From Histoplasma ohiense (lineage: Eukaryota; Ascomycota; Eurotiomycetes; Onygenales; Ajellomycetaceae), in the NCBI GenBank assembly GCA_017607445.1, contig JAEVHH010000002.1, forward strand, positions 744,001 through 808,000: 64,000 nucleotides of DNA, in the 5' to 3' direction. The notes below the pieces were generated by a model. The model saw nothing but the letters and a program-made list of their open reading frames with translations. It did not search any database and was not told where the DNA came from. This document shows, one piece after another, positions 10,229-22,205 of this stretch (positions are counted from its first letter, which is position 1; every line of letters starts with the position of its first letter). A program made the translations under genes and the position numbers.

Positions 10229-12810
10229 GTAGCATCACCATCCCGCAGATACCCAACATACCTACATCCCCTACGGTATTATTATCACGACATGTTAAAG
10301 GGAGGTGGGGGAGGGAGGGGTAGCTCGGTTTCAGAACCCAACAGAGGATTCTTTATTATATAGCTTCTCTTTCTCTCTTTCTCCTCTCATATATTTTTTC
10401 GTTAATTTATTAATTCATTTTCTTTCTTAATTCAGTTTCTTTTGCTCCTTTTTCATATTTTTTTTTTTTTTTTCATTTGGGGCACCATGTCATACATAAT
10501 AGCACTTCATTTATTTTATCCCCCTCCAACTCAACGGCAAGGAGAGGGGAAAGGGGGTTCTGAGAGGTTGCAGATATATAGACATGAAGATGATTGAAGA
10601 AGAGGTTGAAGAGGTTGAAGAGGTGGGGAAAAACAAGAGGGGGAGGGGGTGTTGAAATCGCATCTTGCTCGCACTTGCGCAACTATTGTTTTATCAATGT
10701 GGTGTATTCATTTGAGTTCTCTCAAGAAAATCCCAAGGAGATAACTTATCTGGTTTTCTTTTACTTATCGTCTTCTCTTTCTTTCTCTTCCCTCTTTGCC
10801 TCCTTCATTTTATAGAGGGGTTTGGCGGATTTGGTTGATTGATTAATCGGGATCCATGATAGAGAATGCTATAGAAAAGAGGAAACATTCGTTCAACTGT
10901 TTTTCTTTTCCTTAATGTGATTTCTGCACACAATGTCGGTAGATTTTCTTCCCCTCGTCGCGTAGAAGACGTAGGGGGAGGTCGGCGTTGAGATATGTGA
11001 TGGATGTGTGTTCTTGCTTCGTCGACTCTGATCCCGAGTAGGCATTTCCATTCGTCTCTGTTCCTGAGGGCTCCATCGTGTATCTTGAATTTCCTACCTT
11101 CCGCACAGAGGTGACTACGGAGTAACGCGCCCCCCTTTGACCGCTCCTTGGGGTGGCGGGATGAATTGAACCAAACCCACCGTTGATTGTCATATCCGAT
11201 CCCAACAGAATCCTGAAACGAGTTTCAGGATGCTGTTCAGTAACCGCCTTGGGCGCAATGGGACTTCGTTGATCATGGGTGAATGCTCCATGCTGATACG
11301 CGCACAGCAGCGTGCTAGCAGAAAACGGAAGCTTCTTTTCTCTCGCTTTTGCCCTGCCTGCACAGGGTATGAGTCACTGATAGTTGATCCAGGAGTTCAG
11401 CAGAGATGAAACATGTTTTTTGAGCAGAAGTAAGCAGCAGCGTGAACCAATAGAACTGGTTGACGCGCTGGAAATGCTCCCAACGTGCAACAGCAATGGA
11501 ACGGTGAGAGAAGTAGAAAGGGCGCCAGCGGCCCTAGTTAGCTCAAGTCGCGTCAGGGTCAGGATTGCCCATCGCGCGCGCGAGCGAGATAGTCGTGTGA
11601 ACCCAACCAGGGAGATACTGAGATATGTTTCATGTTTCGTTTCAAGTGTTGACCGCCCGAACAGGCAGGTTAGGGCTAGGGCTGGGATGAATCACGCGTT
11701 TGAGCCTCACTCCGCTGGCGCTGGCCAACCACCATCGTCAACGCCGTGATCTGGAGCAAACGCGCTGGTGTTGACCCGGTTGGGCCTTTGGGGGATCCGG
11801 TAGCGCCGGCCCACAGCCAGAGCACAGTTGGTGGCACTCACAGACCAGTCAGCGTGCTTGCCGCTGTGATATCGCTCTCTTTGTCGCTCGGCCGTGCAGC
11901 AGAGCGGGCAATCATCATGACAGTGGGCCAACGCTGGGCCCCCCCGGCACCGAGTGATTGGAACCCCCTCTGAGGGCGCCAACTGGGACTGCAGAAAACG
12001 ACCCCCATTTTGCAGTTCGTTGCCAGTGTTTGGGCACACCGGGCATCTCACCGGGCATCTCACTACCCAATGGGCAGGGCCGTCCACCACCACCGCTGCT
12101 CTTCCCACCCCACTCGAAATAGAACAAGGGCGAAATCTCCCACTTTCTCTGGTGATTTTTCACCCGGCTTTGATTCAGTCTGTTCTGTGCCCTTTCTGTC
12201 CCAGTTTTGTTTGTCGCCAGCTCTGTGCTGGCGCTTGGAGATTACTCCAGTCTCAACAACCGCCGTGTGCCGGAAATAGATCCCCAGAGCTCTTGCAAGA
12301 TGCTGCCAAATATAACACTTCCCTCAATAATAATTCACGATTCAGCGACTATGCAGCTCATAATAGCTGTCGTGATCAACCTGATACACAAAGCTTGTCC
12401 CTTTTGCCCCTCCCTTCGCGTTACGCCATCCCCATCCCCATTGCCCTTACCGCCCCGCCCTCCAATCCCCTTCCCCCTTCGCGTCCTTGTTCCTCAGTAT
12501 CGCGCGAGCTCTCCCCACAGGCATCGTCGAAAAAGAAACCATGCCATTCCCAAACAAACCCTTAGGCGCGATGTGATGGATCTCGGAATGTTTTATTTTA
12601 TTTTTATCTTCTGCTTTAGTATCGTGTTTCCTATTATGGATTATTTGTCGCCATGTAGCTTTGTTTCATGTTGCTCCATCTAGATTGCATCGGTGCGATA
12701 CGATGGATGCGTCTACTCCTTTGTCGCGACACGTCTGTTTGAGAGAGGATTTAATACCCAGCTCGATCCTCTCTCAAACCCTCTTCAAATATTCAATCAG
12801 TCATTCATTG

Positions 12811-12853
<43 letters not shown>

Positions 12854-13219
12854 TTCTCGTCTCAATTATCTTGAGCCTGACATTTGTTCTAGCTGCTTAT
12901 TGGCCTCCCCCCTTCCTCCTACCTATCTCATCCCTACTATATATCATTTCCGAATGTGTTCCTCAAATTAAATATACACCAATTCAAAACTTGAGATCTT
13001 TTCTTGTTTCGCCTTTGCTAGCAAAGACATCTTTTTTGGAAATTTCGTTTTGCTGAAGAGCAAATAGGTTTTGGTGAATTTTCAATATCAATTTGCTCCC
13101 TTTTTTTTGTATGTTGACCCCACCACCACAACCCCCGCAAAAAAAATAAAATAAAAAAATAAAAAAAAAGACTTTGCTATACCTTTGGACTTGACCCCTG
13201 ACGCAATGGCGCAGAAACA
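10229..13219. other. 3 kb gene-free stretch between ERG13 and the next plus-strand gene
   Basis: It contains the ERG13 3' flank with T-rich tracts (10459-10474) and a long 5' flank of the gene at 13220. Open frames such as 11954-12565 have Pro/Ser-rich, non-conserved-looking translations and I do not call them. The ATCA microsatellite lies at 12811-12853, and A-rich and T-rich runs occur at 13100-13170. Confidence 0.6.
12811..12853 (+). repeat. (ATCA)n microsatellite
   Basis: About ten tandem copies of ATCA run through this stretch, roughly 370 bp upstream of the ATG at 13220. It is likely in the promoter or 5' leader of that gene and should be length-polymorphic among strains. Confidence 0.85.
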
Positions 13220-15190
13220 ATGTCTTCGGAATTATATTACTACAGGCCATCAACGCCTCCCGCCATGATGGCTACCAGCCATTTTAATGGTCGATATAAT
13301 ATGCATGTCCGAGCAGACTCGAGTTCCTCAAATAACTCGTCCCCAGACTCTGCCGTCACCAATCTCACTACCCCAAATTTGTCACCAGTCATCCGCCAGC
13401 ATGGGCCAGCTCTTCTACCAAAGATCAGACCTCAGGACCTTATAGTTGAGCCTGTCTCCTCTAGCGGGCCTATTCGTCACCGCAAGGGCCAGTCAACCAT
13501 CCGCAAATCCACCGTGTACACACCTTACCCAGCTAGTCGATCTCAGATGCGTGGGTCTTTGACCTCACCAATTGATTGCTCCCTTATCTCGCCGATTTCA
13601 ACTTCTTCTATGCTGGGCCATCGCGCCCCTTCAACTCTCTCTTCACCAGTAACTTTAACTCCATCTCATACAAGGCTTGCACGTGGTCATTCCCGTTCTA
13701 CGTCTATCAACAGCATCGACGAGGCAACCTTGGCCCGCTATGGATACCCAACCTACCGACAGTACCCAAGATACATGACCCAATGCAGCCCTACAACTCC
13801 AGTTTCGGCTACATCCTTTTTATTCCCATCTTATCCACCACCTAGTGAACCAGTCACCCCTCACCCACAGCCCTCTCCACCTCTTCAGCCTGCCTACTCT
13901 TACGTCGAAGCTCCAATTACAACCTTAGCTCCACCTATCCATGCTCCCTCCGTCACTACTCCCCCTTACTCAGAATCGGATGATCTGGAACTCTCAACTA
14001 CTCTTCTCAAATACCTAACAGAACCTACCCAGGCCATCAACCTCGTGCAGCATGTAAGAGTGCCCGTGGGCCGTGGGCAGCAGCAGCATTTCTGGTGGGA
14101 CATCCGAAATCTGCGAAGCTGGTCCAGCTTCTCTCTTTCCACAATCCACTCAATCCCAAAACTTACCGCTCTCCTCACCACGCAAGTCTCCCAAGACTGC
14201 CATCCCATATCAACTGTGACCTCATCACGCCTTTCCCCGAGCTCTGAGGGCGCTCTCGCCGAGCTAGTACGCGACATCTACGCTCCTCGCGTAAACGCCG
14301 CTATCCAAACCTCCATCGGCAAGGGGCTGATCCTCAAACCAACAACGGAGGCCTTTCTCACAGGAAACCGCAGCAACAGCGGGCCCCATTTCATCGCCAA
14401 CTATGCCACAGATACCGAACTCACAGCCTCCGGCAACCAGCGCGGCCGCCTCGTTGGCCTCATCAAGAGCTTCAACTGCTGGAACAGCGGCATGCGCCAG
14501 GAACCACCGCACAAGCGCGTCGAATACCTCAACGGCCTTGCGCACCTCCAACGCTGCATGCGCGAGCACTCCTGCCGTTACGGCTTCATCATGACGGAGA
14601 TCGAACTCGTCTGCGTCCGTGCAGGCTACGACGATGTCACCGACACTCCCTACTTCGGCTACCTACAGGTGGCCCCACCAATAATGACGAACCTCTCGTC
14701 GGAGTCTTATTCCCCACCCCCGCAACACCAACCACGACACCACTCCCACTCTCGCTCCCACCGATCCTCCTCCGCCCAATCATCCGATTATTCCCCCACC
14801 CCCTCCCGCTCTCCCTCCCCACCTTCCTCCTTCACACCACACTCATCAACCTCAACCCCACTCACCGCAACCCTGGCCCTTTACTACCTAGTCCTCCTCT
14901 CCAAGGCCGAGGCCCTCCCCACCCAACCCCGCGGCTACCTCAACGTCGGCGGCCAGGGCACCCTCACGCGCCAACACATCCTGCCGGAGGGGAAAGACAA
15001 ATGGATCCCCGAGCCGCAGACGGGGGAGAAGCGCGATGCAAAGAGGGTGCGTGGGTGGGTGTGGCCGCAGGATCCGTGGCATAGGCGCGAGGGGGTAGCC
15101 TCGGGGAGTCGGGCGAAGGCGCATCAGCAGAACCAGCAGCTAAATGGAAGTGGGAAGGTGGCGGGGAAGGGGAAGAAGTGGCATAAGTAA
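13220..15190 (+). CDS. Conserved-looking fungal protein of unknown function, 656 aa
   Basis: Single open frame. The first ~270 residues are low complexity, rich in Ser/Thr/Pro and probably disordered. A folded region follows (about 270-480), with HFWWDIRNLRSW, an Arg/Gln-rich RGRLVGLIKSFNCWNSG stretch and RYGFIMTEIELVCVRAG. A second disordered Ser/Pro/His tract separates it from a well-ordered tail containing TLALYYLVLLSKAEALP and DKWIPEPQTGEKRDAKRVRG. The pattern of a folded core with a YGFI.TE.E strand resembles PD-(D/E)XK nuclease-like fungal proteins, but I cannot prove it and give no function. No signal peptide or membrane segment is visible. The start is the first Met of the frame; other in-frame Mets follow at 13265 and 13268. 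Confidence 0.8.
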   Translation: MSSELYYYRPSTPPAMMATSHFNGRYNMHVRADSSSSNNSSPDSAVTNLTTPNLSPVIRQHGPALLPKIRPQDLIVEPVSSSGPIRHRKGQSTIRKSTVYTPYPASRSQMRGSLTSPIDCSLISPISTSSMLGHRAPSTLSSPVTLTPSHTRLARGHSRSTSINSIDEATLARYGYPTYRQYPRYMTQCSPTTPVSATSFLFPSYPPPSEPVTPHPQPSPPLQPAYSYVEAPITTLAPPIHAPSVTTPPYSESDDLELSTTLLKYLTEPTQAINLVQHVRVPVGRGQQQHFWWDIRNLRSWSSFSLSTIHSIPKLTALLTTQVSQDCHPISTVTSSRLSPSSEGALAELVRDIYAPRVNAAIQTSIGKGLILKPTTEAFLTGNRSNSGPHFIANYATDTELTASGNQRGRLVGLIKSFNCWNSGMRQEPPHKRVEYLNGLAHLQRCMREHSCRYGFIMTEIELVCVRAGYDDVTDTPYFGYLQVAPPIMTNLSSESYSPPPQHQPRHHSHSRSHRSSSAQSSDYSPTPSRSPSPPSSFTPHSSTSTPLTATLALYYLVLLSKAEALPTQPRGYLNVGGQGTLTRQHILPEGKDKWIPEPQTGEKRDAKRVRGWVWPQDPWHRREGVASGSRAKAHQQNQQLNGSGKVAGKGKKWHK

Positions 15191-16695
15191 TGCGATGTGT
15201 TCAATGAGTGACGATGGATGAGGGATGATATTTTCTTAGTTTTTAATTTTTAATTTTTATTTCTACGTTGACGATTTTTCTTTGTCTTGGGCTTTTTTTC
15301 GGGTGTGTTTTTGTTTAACGCTTAATTAATGAGGATATCCTTGGGATTTTGGGATCAGGAGGTGTTTTGTTTCTCCTTTTTTTTCTTTCCTTTTTTCTTT
15401 TCTACGTACATATTGAGGACTCCTTTTTGGCGTGGGTTTGAAGTGGCTTGTGTTACGTTATTTTATTTTATTTATTTACTTTATTCTACTCTTGTTTTTG
15501 GAATATTTCCTTTTATTTTCTTTTCTTCCCGTATGGAAAATACTCTTTTTATACATTCCTCATACACTTTCAACATCATCACAAGCGAATTGTGTGATGT
15601 GTGATATATATATATATCATTATTTCATTTTGTATAGTAATTTTACCTCTTCTTCCTCTTCTTGTACATACTATTATTGCATTACTACCGATGCTATTAT
15701 TATTGCCTCTGTATTTAACTTACATCGCGCACATATTCTTCTTGAAGTTTTGGAAATCTTCAATTCCTTAGATCCATACCATTATACCCTCCCTACATAG
15801 ACTCTCAACTTTGTTCTACTGTTCTGTTTCATTATTCTCATCTATATTTCCACATTCCATATCCATATCTGTACATAGCGCCGGATTCATAACGCCAAAA
15901 GGAGGTCTTGTTACGTATTACCCCATTCTTCAAACTCGGCAGAGCAAGCTTTGAACAAACGTGGGTTGATCGGTCGATCATCCGCCCATATTTTTAACTT
16001 TAAAGCTCCTTTTAGCCCCGGGGAAGCCATAGGAAAATGCAAAGCAGATCGTAGTGATAGCTCTCTGCATTGTCGATTTCCTTTACGCGCTGTCCACTGC
16101 CAAATGCCGCTGATGATGTTTGTTGGCGTCAATCTGTATGAGCGCTTAGGTGGGTGCTATTTATACCTCGGCGGGACAAATATCATTGGCTGGATATGTC
16201 CTCCAATCACAGCACGGCGATTAGTTAACTGCCTGGCTTACCTCAGCAAGTTGACTCGCATCCCCGTCCAGAAAGAACTTCCAAGGCTGAACTGAACCTC
16301 CACATTTCCAACAAGGGTGACATCCGTCGATACGATCTCCGCTTAATTCGCTGCTACAGTGGGCAAATAAGAATGGCGGCAATAGTGTTGCCTGCGCTGT
16401 TATTAGTTCAACTTCGGGCTGCGCTGATCGCTCCCTCAATCACTTACATCACTTACCCCGCAAACTGAGGGCCATGGCCACAAGTCCCCCCATTTCATTT
16501 GAGAATAAAAGAAAAAACACTGGTTGCTGCCTCGAAGGTCATTCGCTAACTTGTTCTTCACTCACTGCTCGTTAATCACGCCTCACAAGGGTAACCTCCG
16601 TTCAAAAGGTCTTATATATTAGTAGATATCTAGCCTTCCAACCTCGCGCGCCATTTCACTCTTGCCTAGAATCCTTCGCCTATCAACCACCTGCT
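15191..16695. other. Intergenic, 1.5 kb
   Basis: The first 600 bp are extremely T-rich, consistent with a 3' UTR and terminator of the upstream gene. The last 300 bp are likely promoter of the oxidoreductase, with ATTGG/CCAAT boxes near 16182 and 16203 and a pyrimidine-rich leader. No gene is supported. Confidence 0.6.
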
Positions 16696-18318
16696 ATGGC
16701 TACATCCAAAAACACCGCGGCAAGGCTGCCTAAATTCCTAGTAATTGGAGCCGGGTCTCGAGGACACGCCTACGCTCGCGCTGTCACAAACGCAACCAAC
16801 GGTGTCATCCATGCGGTAGCCGAGGTGGATGCCTTTAAGCGCAGGGAGTTTGGGAAGAGATATATCTGGGGTATCGGTTCACCAGCGGAAGGTCAGGAGT
16901 TTGCGGACTGGAAGGAATGGCTTCAGTGGGAGAAATCACGACGGGAGACCGTGTGGAGCGGGAACGGGGACGGGGACGGGGAGCAGGCCACGGGTGTGGA
17001 TGGGGTGTTCATCTGCACCCTGGACGAAATGCATGTGGAGATCCTGCTCGCCATTGCGCCTTTGAACCTGCACATGCTCTGCGAAAAGCCCCTGGCTACA
17101 TCTCTGCAGGACTGTCTAGCCGTCTCCCGCGCACTTAAGGAGAACAAATGTCTCGAGTCTAGAATCTTCTCCATAGGCCATGTCTTACGATATAGCCCAC
17201 ACAACACGATTCTGCGCAAGTTACTGCTGGAAGATAGGGTTGTAGGCGAGGTCCTTTCTTTGGAACACACAGAACCGGTTGGTTGGTATCATTTCTCCCA
17301 CAGCTTCGTACGGGGTAACTGGCGCCGCGAAACCGCCAATGGCGACGGCAGCTTGCTCACAAAATGTTCCCACGACATCGACTTTATCCTCTGGCTCCTT
17401 TGCTACCCACCCCCGGGAGCCACTTATGGTTACCCATACCACTCCCCACAATCAATCACTTCCTTGGGCACTCTCACCCAATTCCGCCAATCGCGCAAAC
17501 CCGTCGCCGCCGGCAACGCAACAAATTGCCTCTCCTGTCCTGCAGAGAAAGACTGCATCTACAGCGCCCTCAAGATCTACAGAGACCGCTTCCTCTCCAA
17601 GGGACGTACTGGCTGGCCCATTAAAATTGTCTGCCCAGATATCGAAGATACGTTCAAGACATACGGCATGGCCGCAGCGGAGTCGTTGCTCCTGAAAACC
17701 CTCGCAGAGGACTACGACAAGGCCACGACGCCGGCCGCTACCGTCGCCGCACGCCCGTGGTTCGGCCGCTGTGTATATGAAGCCGACAACAATGTCCTTG
17801 AGGATCAAGTTGTCACCCTTTCCTGGGTCGATGATCCGCTGCCCGAGACCACCGCCAGCAGTACTGGCGGCATGGATATGCATGCACGTCTGCACGGTCG
17901 TGGTGCCAAGACGGCCACCCTCCATATGATTTCGACGACAGAATCGCAATGCGAGCGGCGCGGACGCGTCTACGGCACCCTCGGCGAGTTGAGTTATGAC
18001 GGCAAAACCATAACCAGCTACGATTTCGGCAGCGGGGAGACGACCGTCGTTACAGTCCCTGAAGTGCCTCCTGAGGAGACGGAGGCGCATGGGGGCGGGG
18101 ATTATGGGCTTACGAGGGCGTTTGTGAAGGCTGTGGAAGCGGTGGACGGTTTGGGATGGGAGGTCGGGAAGGCGCAGAGGGAGATTATTGGGTGTACGTT
18201 TGATGAGGCGTTGAGGAGCCATGCGACTGTGTTTGCGGCGGAGGAGGCGAGGAGGAATGGGAAGGTTGTGGGTTGGAGGGAGTGGTGGGATGCAAAACAG
18301 AGGGAGATAGGCATGTAG
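16696..18318 (+). CDS. Gfo/Idh/MocA-family NAD(P)-dependent oxidoreductase
   Basis: Intronless, 540 aa. The N-terminal Rossmann fold begins with FLVIGAGSRGHAYARAV (about 14-30), the dinucleotide-binding glycine motif. LCEKPLATSL carries the family EKP signature. Further on, GSLLTKCSHDIDFILWLL matches the family's catalytic His/Asp helix region. The C-terminal half forms the usual alpha/beta substrate domain. NCLSCPAEKDCIYSALK has a four-cysteine spacing that could bind a metal, an unusual addition for this family. The substrate is unknown; relatives oxidise sugars, inositols or dihydrodiols. No targeting signal is obvious, so a cytosolic location is assumed. It converges with phosphoglucomutase downstream. 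The start codon follows a pyrimidine-rich leader and precedes the Rossmann motif by a normal distance. Confidence 0.88.
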   Translation: MATSKNTAARLPKFLVIGAGSRGHAYARAVTNATNGVIHAVAEVDAFKRREFGKRYIWGIGSPAEGQEFADWKEWLQWEKSRRETVWSGNGDGDGEQATGVDGVFICTLDEMHVEILLAIAPLNLHMLCEKPLATSLQDCLAVSRALKENKCLESRIFSIGHVLRYSPHNTILRKLLLEDRVVGEVLSLEHTEPVGWYHFSHSFVRGNWRRETANGDGSLLTKCSHDIDFILWLLCYPPPGATYGYPYHSPQSITSLGTLTQFRQSRKPVAAGNATNCLSCPAEKDCIYSALKIYRDRFLSKGRTGWPIKIVCPDIEDTFKTYGMAAAESLLLKTLAEDYDKATTPAATVAARPWFGRCVYEADNNVLEDQVVTLSWVDDPLPETTASSTGGMDMHARLHGRGAKTATLHMISTTESQCERRGRVYGTLGELSYDGKTITSYDFGSGETTVVTVPEVPPEETEAHGGGDYGLTRAFVKAVEAVDGLGWEVGKAQREIIGCTFDEALRSHATVFAAEEARRNGKVVGWREWWDAKQREIGM

Positions 18319-19003
18319 ATGAGAGGGGGAAAATAAGCTGGGGCAAGGAGGAAGCTTTGGTTCTTTATAGGGCCCTCTTTGTTCTATTCTATGGATCCAT
18401 TGTTGCGCGTATCATCCTCACCTATGATGTGAGAGCTTAGGGTTAATTCTACATTTTTTTTCCCCGGGTTTTTCGCTCATTGGCTGATGCAAAATAGCAA
18501 ATAACATCTTTCTTCCCTTGTCCTCTCCTCATATCTTCGGGTTTAATTGTACACGTCGGGCTTTTCCCGTTGCTAATTGATGTGAGAAAATATGAATATC
18601 AAGATAGGGATGCAAAGCGCCCTCTCTTTCGCCCCTTTAAGTAGAAGACAAGTGCAATGTAAACAAAACAAAACAAAAACAATAGGAAGGAGGAATGAAA
18701 GCGAAGGGCTGTTGACTAGATAAAATTAAATTTATTCACTTATTCATTTTTGTCACCTGTAAAGTCGAAGGAGAAACGAAGAGCTCAATCAATACATATA
18801 CACTTTCGTGGAAACTTTTTGCAAAAAGCTCATTTGTCATTTTGTAGTACGAACCATGATAAGTTATATATTAACCACAGCTCCCGCCAGGATCAGGCCA
18901 AACATTGCAAGAGCAAAATTGATTCTGAGGCAAGCTCACACTTGCATGACTCAATCTCTCTCACCCCTGGCCGTCCACTACTCCCCAGGTTTTTTTTCCT
19001 TGC
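18319..19003. other. Intergenic between convergent genes
   Basis: The 685 bp carry the 3' flanks of the oxidoreductase (+) and of phosphoglucomutase (-). The sequence is A/T-rich with an AACAAA-type repeat near 18662-18680. No gene is supported. Confidence 0.6.
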
Positions 19004-20837
19004 TTAGGTCTTAACATCCGGCTCCTCTCGTCCAATAAATTCCTTCAGCTTCAACAACTGCACCGCCAGCTCAATATTTCCCTTCAGATACTCCTGCGCG
19101 TCCTTCCCAAACTCCTTCTCATCCGACTCGTGGCGTTCGATGTACAACCTAATCGTCGCCCCACTGCTACCCGTCCCCGAAAGCCGTACCACGATACGAC
19201 TCCCGTCGTCAAACTTGACGTAAATGCCCTGGTTCTTGCTCACGCTGCCGTCGAGATCGGTGTAGGAAAAGTCATCGGCCTCAACGACCTTGCGGCCCAA
19301 AACGTTGGAGCCAACGAAAGTATCCTTCTTGGCCGTGATAAGCTCTTTGAGATTGGCGATGACCCTGCTAGCCCCATCGGAATCGACATTTTCATAGTCG
19401 TAGCGCGTGAAGAAGGTGCGGCCGTATTCTTTCCAGAAGTCGTGCTGGATCGTGGCGATGCTCACGGGCTTTTCTGGGTGGGCTTTGGCGACGCCAGCGA
19501 TGATGTTGAGCCAGGCGACGATGGCCCAGAGTCCGTCCTTTTCGCGGATATGGTTGCTACCTGTCCCAAAGCTCTCCTCGCCACAGATTGACATTTTCTT
19601 TGTATCGAAGAGGGCGCAGAAGAACTTCCAGCCCGTGGGAACTTCGTAGCATTGCAGGTTTTGCGCTTTGGCGACGAGATCGACGGCGCCTGAAGTTGGC
19701 ATTGAGCGGGCTAGACCATACACACCTTGTTTCCTGAAATAGGGAATCAATTTTGCATGATGGGCGATGATAGCCAAGCTGTCTCCAGGAGAGACGAAAG
19801 TTTTGGCCCCGTATATCATGTTGCGGTCCCCGTCTCCATCACTCGCCGCGCCGAATTGAATGTCATTTTTGTCGACGGCTTCCACCAGGGAATGTGCGTA
19901 TGTCAGATTCGGGTCCGGATGTCCGCCACCAAAGTCTGGAGAGGGAACGCAATTTTGCACACTCGAAGCTGGCAGTCCCAATTCATTTACGAAAATCGCC
20001 GTTCCATACGGCCCAGTAACACCATGCAATGCATCGAAGAGCACTTTGAAATCTGGATGCGTTTTAAACAGAGATTTAATAAGATCAAAATCGAAGATGT
20101 CTTTAAGCATATCCACGTAGTCTGTTGTGGAATGGATGATTTCCACCTCCAGGGATCCGTATGTCTTCGTCCCGATCTGTGTGAGATCGATGTCGGGTAT
20201 TTCAGCGATCTTGTATGATGTGAGACTCTTCGAGGTTTCATATATCTTGTTTGTCACTGACTCGGGAGCCGGAGCACCGTTGGAAAGATTATATTTGATA
20301 CCGAAATCCGCATTTGGTCCTATTGAACAAGCATATTAGACATATGAGGTCTCTTTATGCAGTTTGGTGATCCCAGCTAGGTGGGCATCTTGGAGGATTA
20401 GCGACATTAAAACACGTACCGCCTGGGTTATGGCTTGCAGTAAGCAGGATACCCCCGGTGGCCTTTCTCTTCCTAATAACATGGCTAGCAGCTGGTGTGC
20501 TCAGGATCCCATTGTGGCCTACCAGCAACTTTTTGACGCCATATGCAGCTCCGATTTTGGCAATCAATTGCACGACTTCCGGGTTGTAGTACCTCCCATC
20601 GCCGCCAATTACCAAAAAAGAGCCTTCAGCACCTTCCGGAATGGATAGAAGAATGCTTGTGATAAAGGATTCAGAATAATGTAGCTGCTGGAAGACAGTG
20701 ACTCTCTTGCGAAGCCCAGACCTAGATATTGGAATATATTAGGGGCTGAGAATGACTATTTGCCTTTTGAGAGGATGTACTGACGTTCCGGCCTTCTGGT
20801 CCTGGAATGGAGTAATTGACACGGTTTTGACGCTCAT
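19004..20837 (-). CDS. PGM2: Phosphoglucomutase
   Basis: Model: complement(19004..20319, 20420..20721, 20785..20837), 556 aa. It interconverts glucose-1-phosphate and glucose-6-phosphate in the cytosol, linking glycolysis to UDP-glucose, glycogen, trehalose and cell-wall synthesis. The N terminus MSVKTVSITPFQDQKAGTSG is rebuilt by a phase-2 intron (donor GTCAGT, acceptor TCTAG). The active phosphoserine is Ser114 in TASHNPGG, and intron 2 splits the codon after it. The Mg-binding loop ASDGDGDRN, the sugar-binding GEESFG and the phosphate-binding RLSGTGSSGATIR are all present. Length fits the eukaryotic family (about 555-570 aa). The paralogue symbol is provisional. Confidence 0.95.
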
Positions 20838-21509
20838 ATTGGGTGATTTCGCTGTTCAGGGAGCTGGAAGGGGTATGTTTTGGAGAAAAACGCGGTCGCT
20901 GATTCAGCAATGAAATGTGTAAAAGATGGAATAACTAATGGGTGATATATCTCTAACGCAAAGGGTAAACAGCCTGACCACGGTGTCTGCTGCACCTTTC
21001 ACTATTGGATGAACAGGGCTTTGGATAGTTGAGAGCTTGTTGATGTTGAGAATGGATTGTTTTGTTACAATTTTTTTTTGGCGGGGGCAGCAAGTTGCGT
21101 CATCATGAAACAAACAATTCCCCACCATCACCAACAAAGCTGTAAATAACTATGAAATTCCTTGAAATTCCTGTATGAATTCAATTGCATTTGGGACACG
21201 AAATGCTGGTCGGTCTAATTCCAGTCGACAGCATAGCCATACTGATATAATAGCCATATTATCTATTGGCCGCCAGCTACTGCCAAACCCTCTCCCCGTG
21301 TCTCGTCCGCCAAAAGGCAAAAGAGACGAATGCTGCAATTGTAGGGACAATTACAACTACTATATTGAGTCGATAGAGCTTCGTAGCATAAATCTGCCAA
21401 GTAAGAATCCATGAGAAATCCTCGTGTCGATTTCGGAATCTCATCCGTCACCACCTACTCCCTCCCAACCCTCACAGAGTGCATATAAATTTATATATAT
21501 CCCCACTCA
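20838..21509. other. Intergenic, PGM promoter and oligoribonuclease 3' flank
   Basis: The region upstream of PGM on the minus strand, with no supported gene. It has A/T-rich sequence and a T run at 21070-21078. Confidence 0.55.
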
Positions 21510-22205
21510 TCACTTCTTCCCAAACAATACCCGTCGATAATACCTCATCTCCTCTATACTTTCTAGAATGTCCTCCCTAGCCAGATGTACACACTCTTTC
21601 TTCGGAGCGTCTCTTAGCATCTCCTCATCCCCCCACCGCATGACCGCCTCTTTAAAACAACTCACATCGAGCAACCGATAATGTAGCCACTCCAGGATCA
21701 TTGAATATGGCTTGCAGGCCAAAAACTCCTTGTCCGCATGGACACTATTGCCCGCAAGCATCCCCGTCCCTTCCCGCGGGACGTGCTTCTTGATGTAGGC
21801 AAGGAGACCCTCTGCGGCGGCCGTTGGGGTAGTGGTCGACGCGGACACGGCGGCCGTTAGCCCCGATTGACCATGCGTCTTGATGCACCAGTCATTCATA
21901 TTATCGAGGACGGACTCGGGGTGGTGGATTACGGCTTCGAAACCGGTGGGTTCGAGAAGGTTGAGGTCCGCGTCGGTGATGAAGCAGCATATCTGGAGGA
22001 TTTTGTCTGTGCGAGGGTTGAGACCTGTCATCTTTTCATCCCGGGTGGGAAAATAGTGGTTAGTTATTGGAGGATCATATCGTTTTTTTGGAGGCTGGGT
22101 AGAAATGTACAGCTATGCCATCGATTCGGAGATGGAGCAGCTGGCTCGGGGTCGAACCTCGCAGTCAATCCAGACAAGGGGTGCGGTGGAGCGGGCGAGG
22201 GACAT
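21510..22205 (-). CDS. REX2: Oligoribonuclease (DEDDh 3'-5' exonuclease)
   Basis: Model: complement(21510..22031, 22158..22205), 189 aa. It degrades 2-5 nt RNA fragments (nanoRNA), in the cytosol and mitochondria of eukaryotes. Exon 1 encodes MSLARSTAPLVWIDCE, and the join restores the Exo I motif WIDCEMTGLN with the first two acidic metal ligands (Asp14, Glu16). Exon 2 carries the Exo II-like AGNSVHADKEFL and the Exo III region with the terminal His..Asp pair near HLAREDILESIEEMRYYR. Length equals the bacterial and eukaryotic core, so any mitochondrial presequence is minimal. The intron has a less usual donor (GTTCGA) with a CTAAC branch site and AAAG acceptor. The model is convincing because the motif spans the junction exactly. 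Confidence 0.93.

Noticed and set aside
11954..12565. 203-aa plus-strand frame upstream of the 13220 gene
   Set aside because: Ser/Pro/Cys-rich, overlapped by equally long frames, no family features or codon structure.
12811..12853. ATCA array considered as a CRISPR-like or satellite array
   Set aside because: It is a simple 4-bp microsatellite without spacers; no CRISPR array is present in the window.
17452..18222. 256-aa open frame antisense to the oxidoreductase
   Set aside because: A shadow of the GC-rich third positions of the real gene; no motifs.
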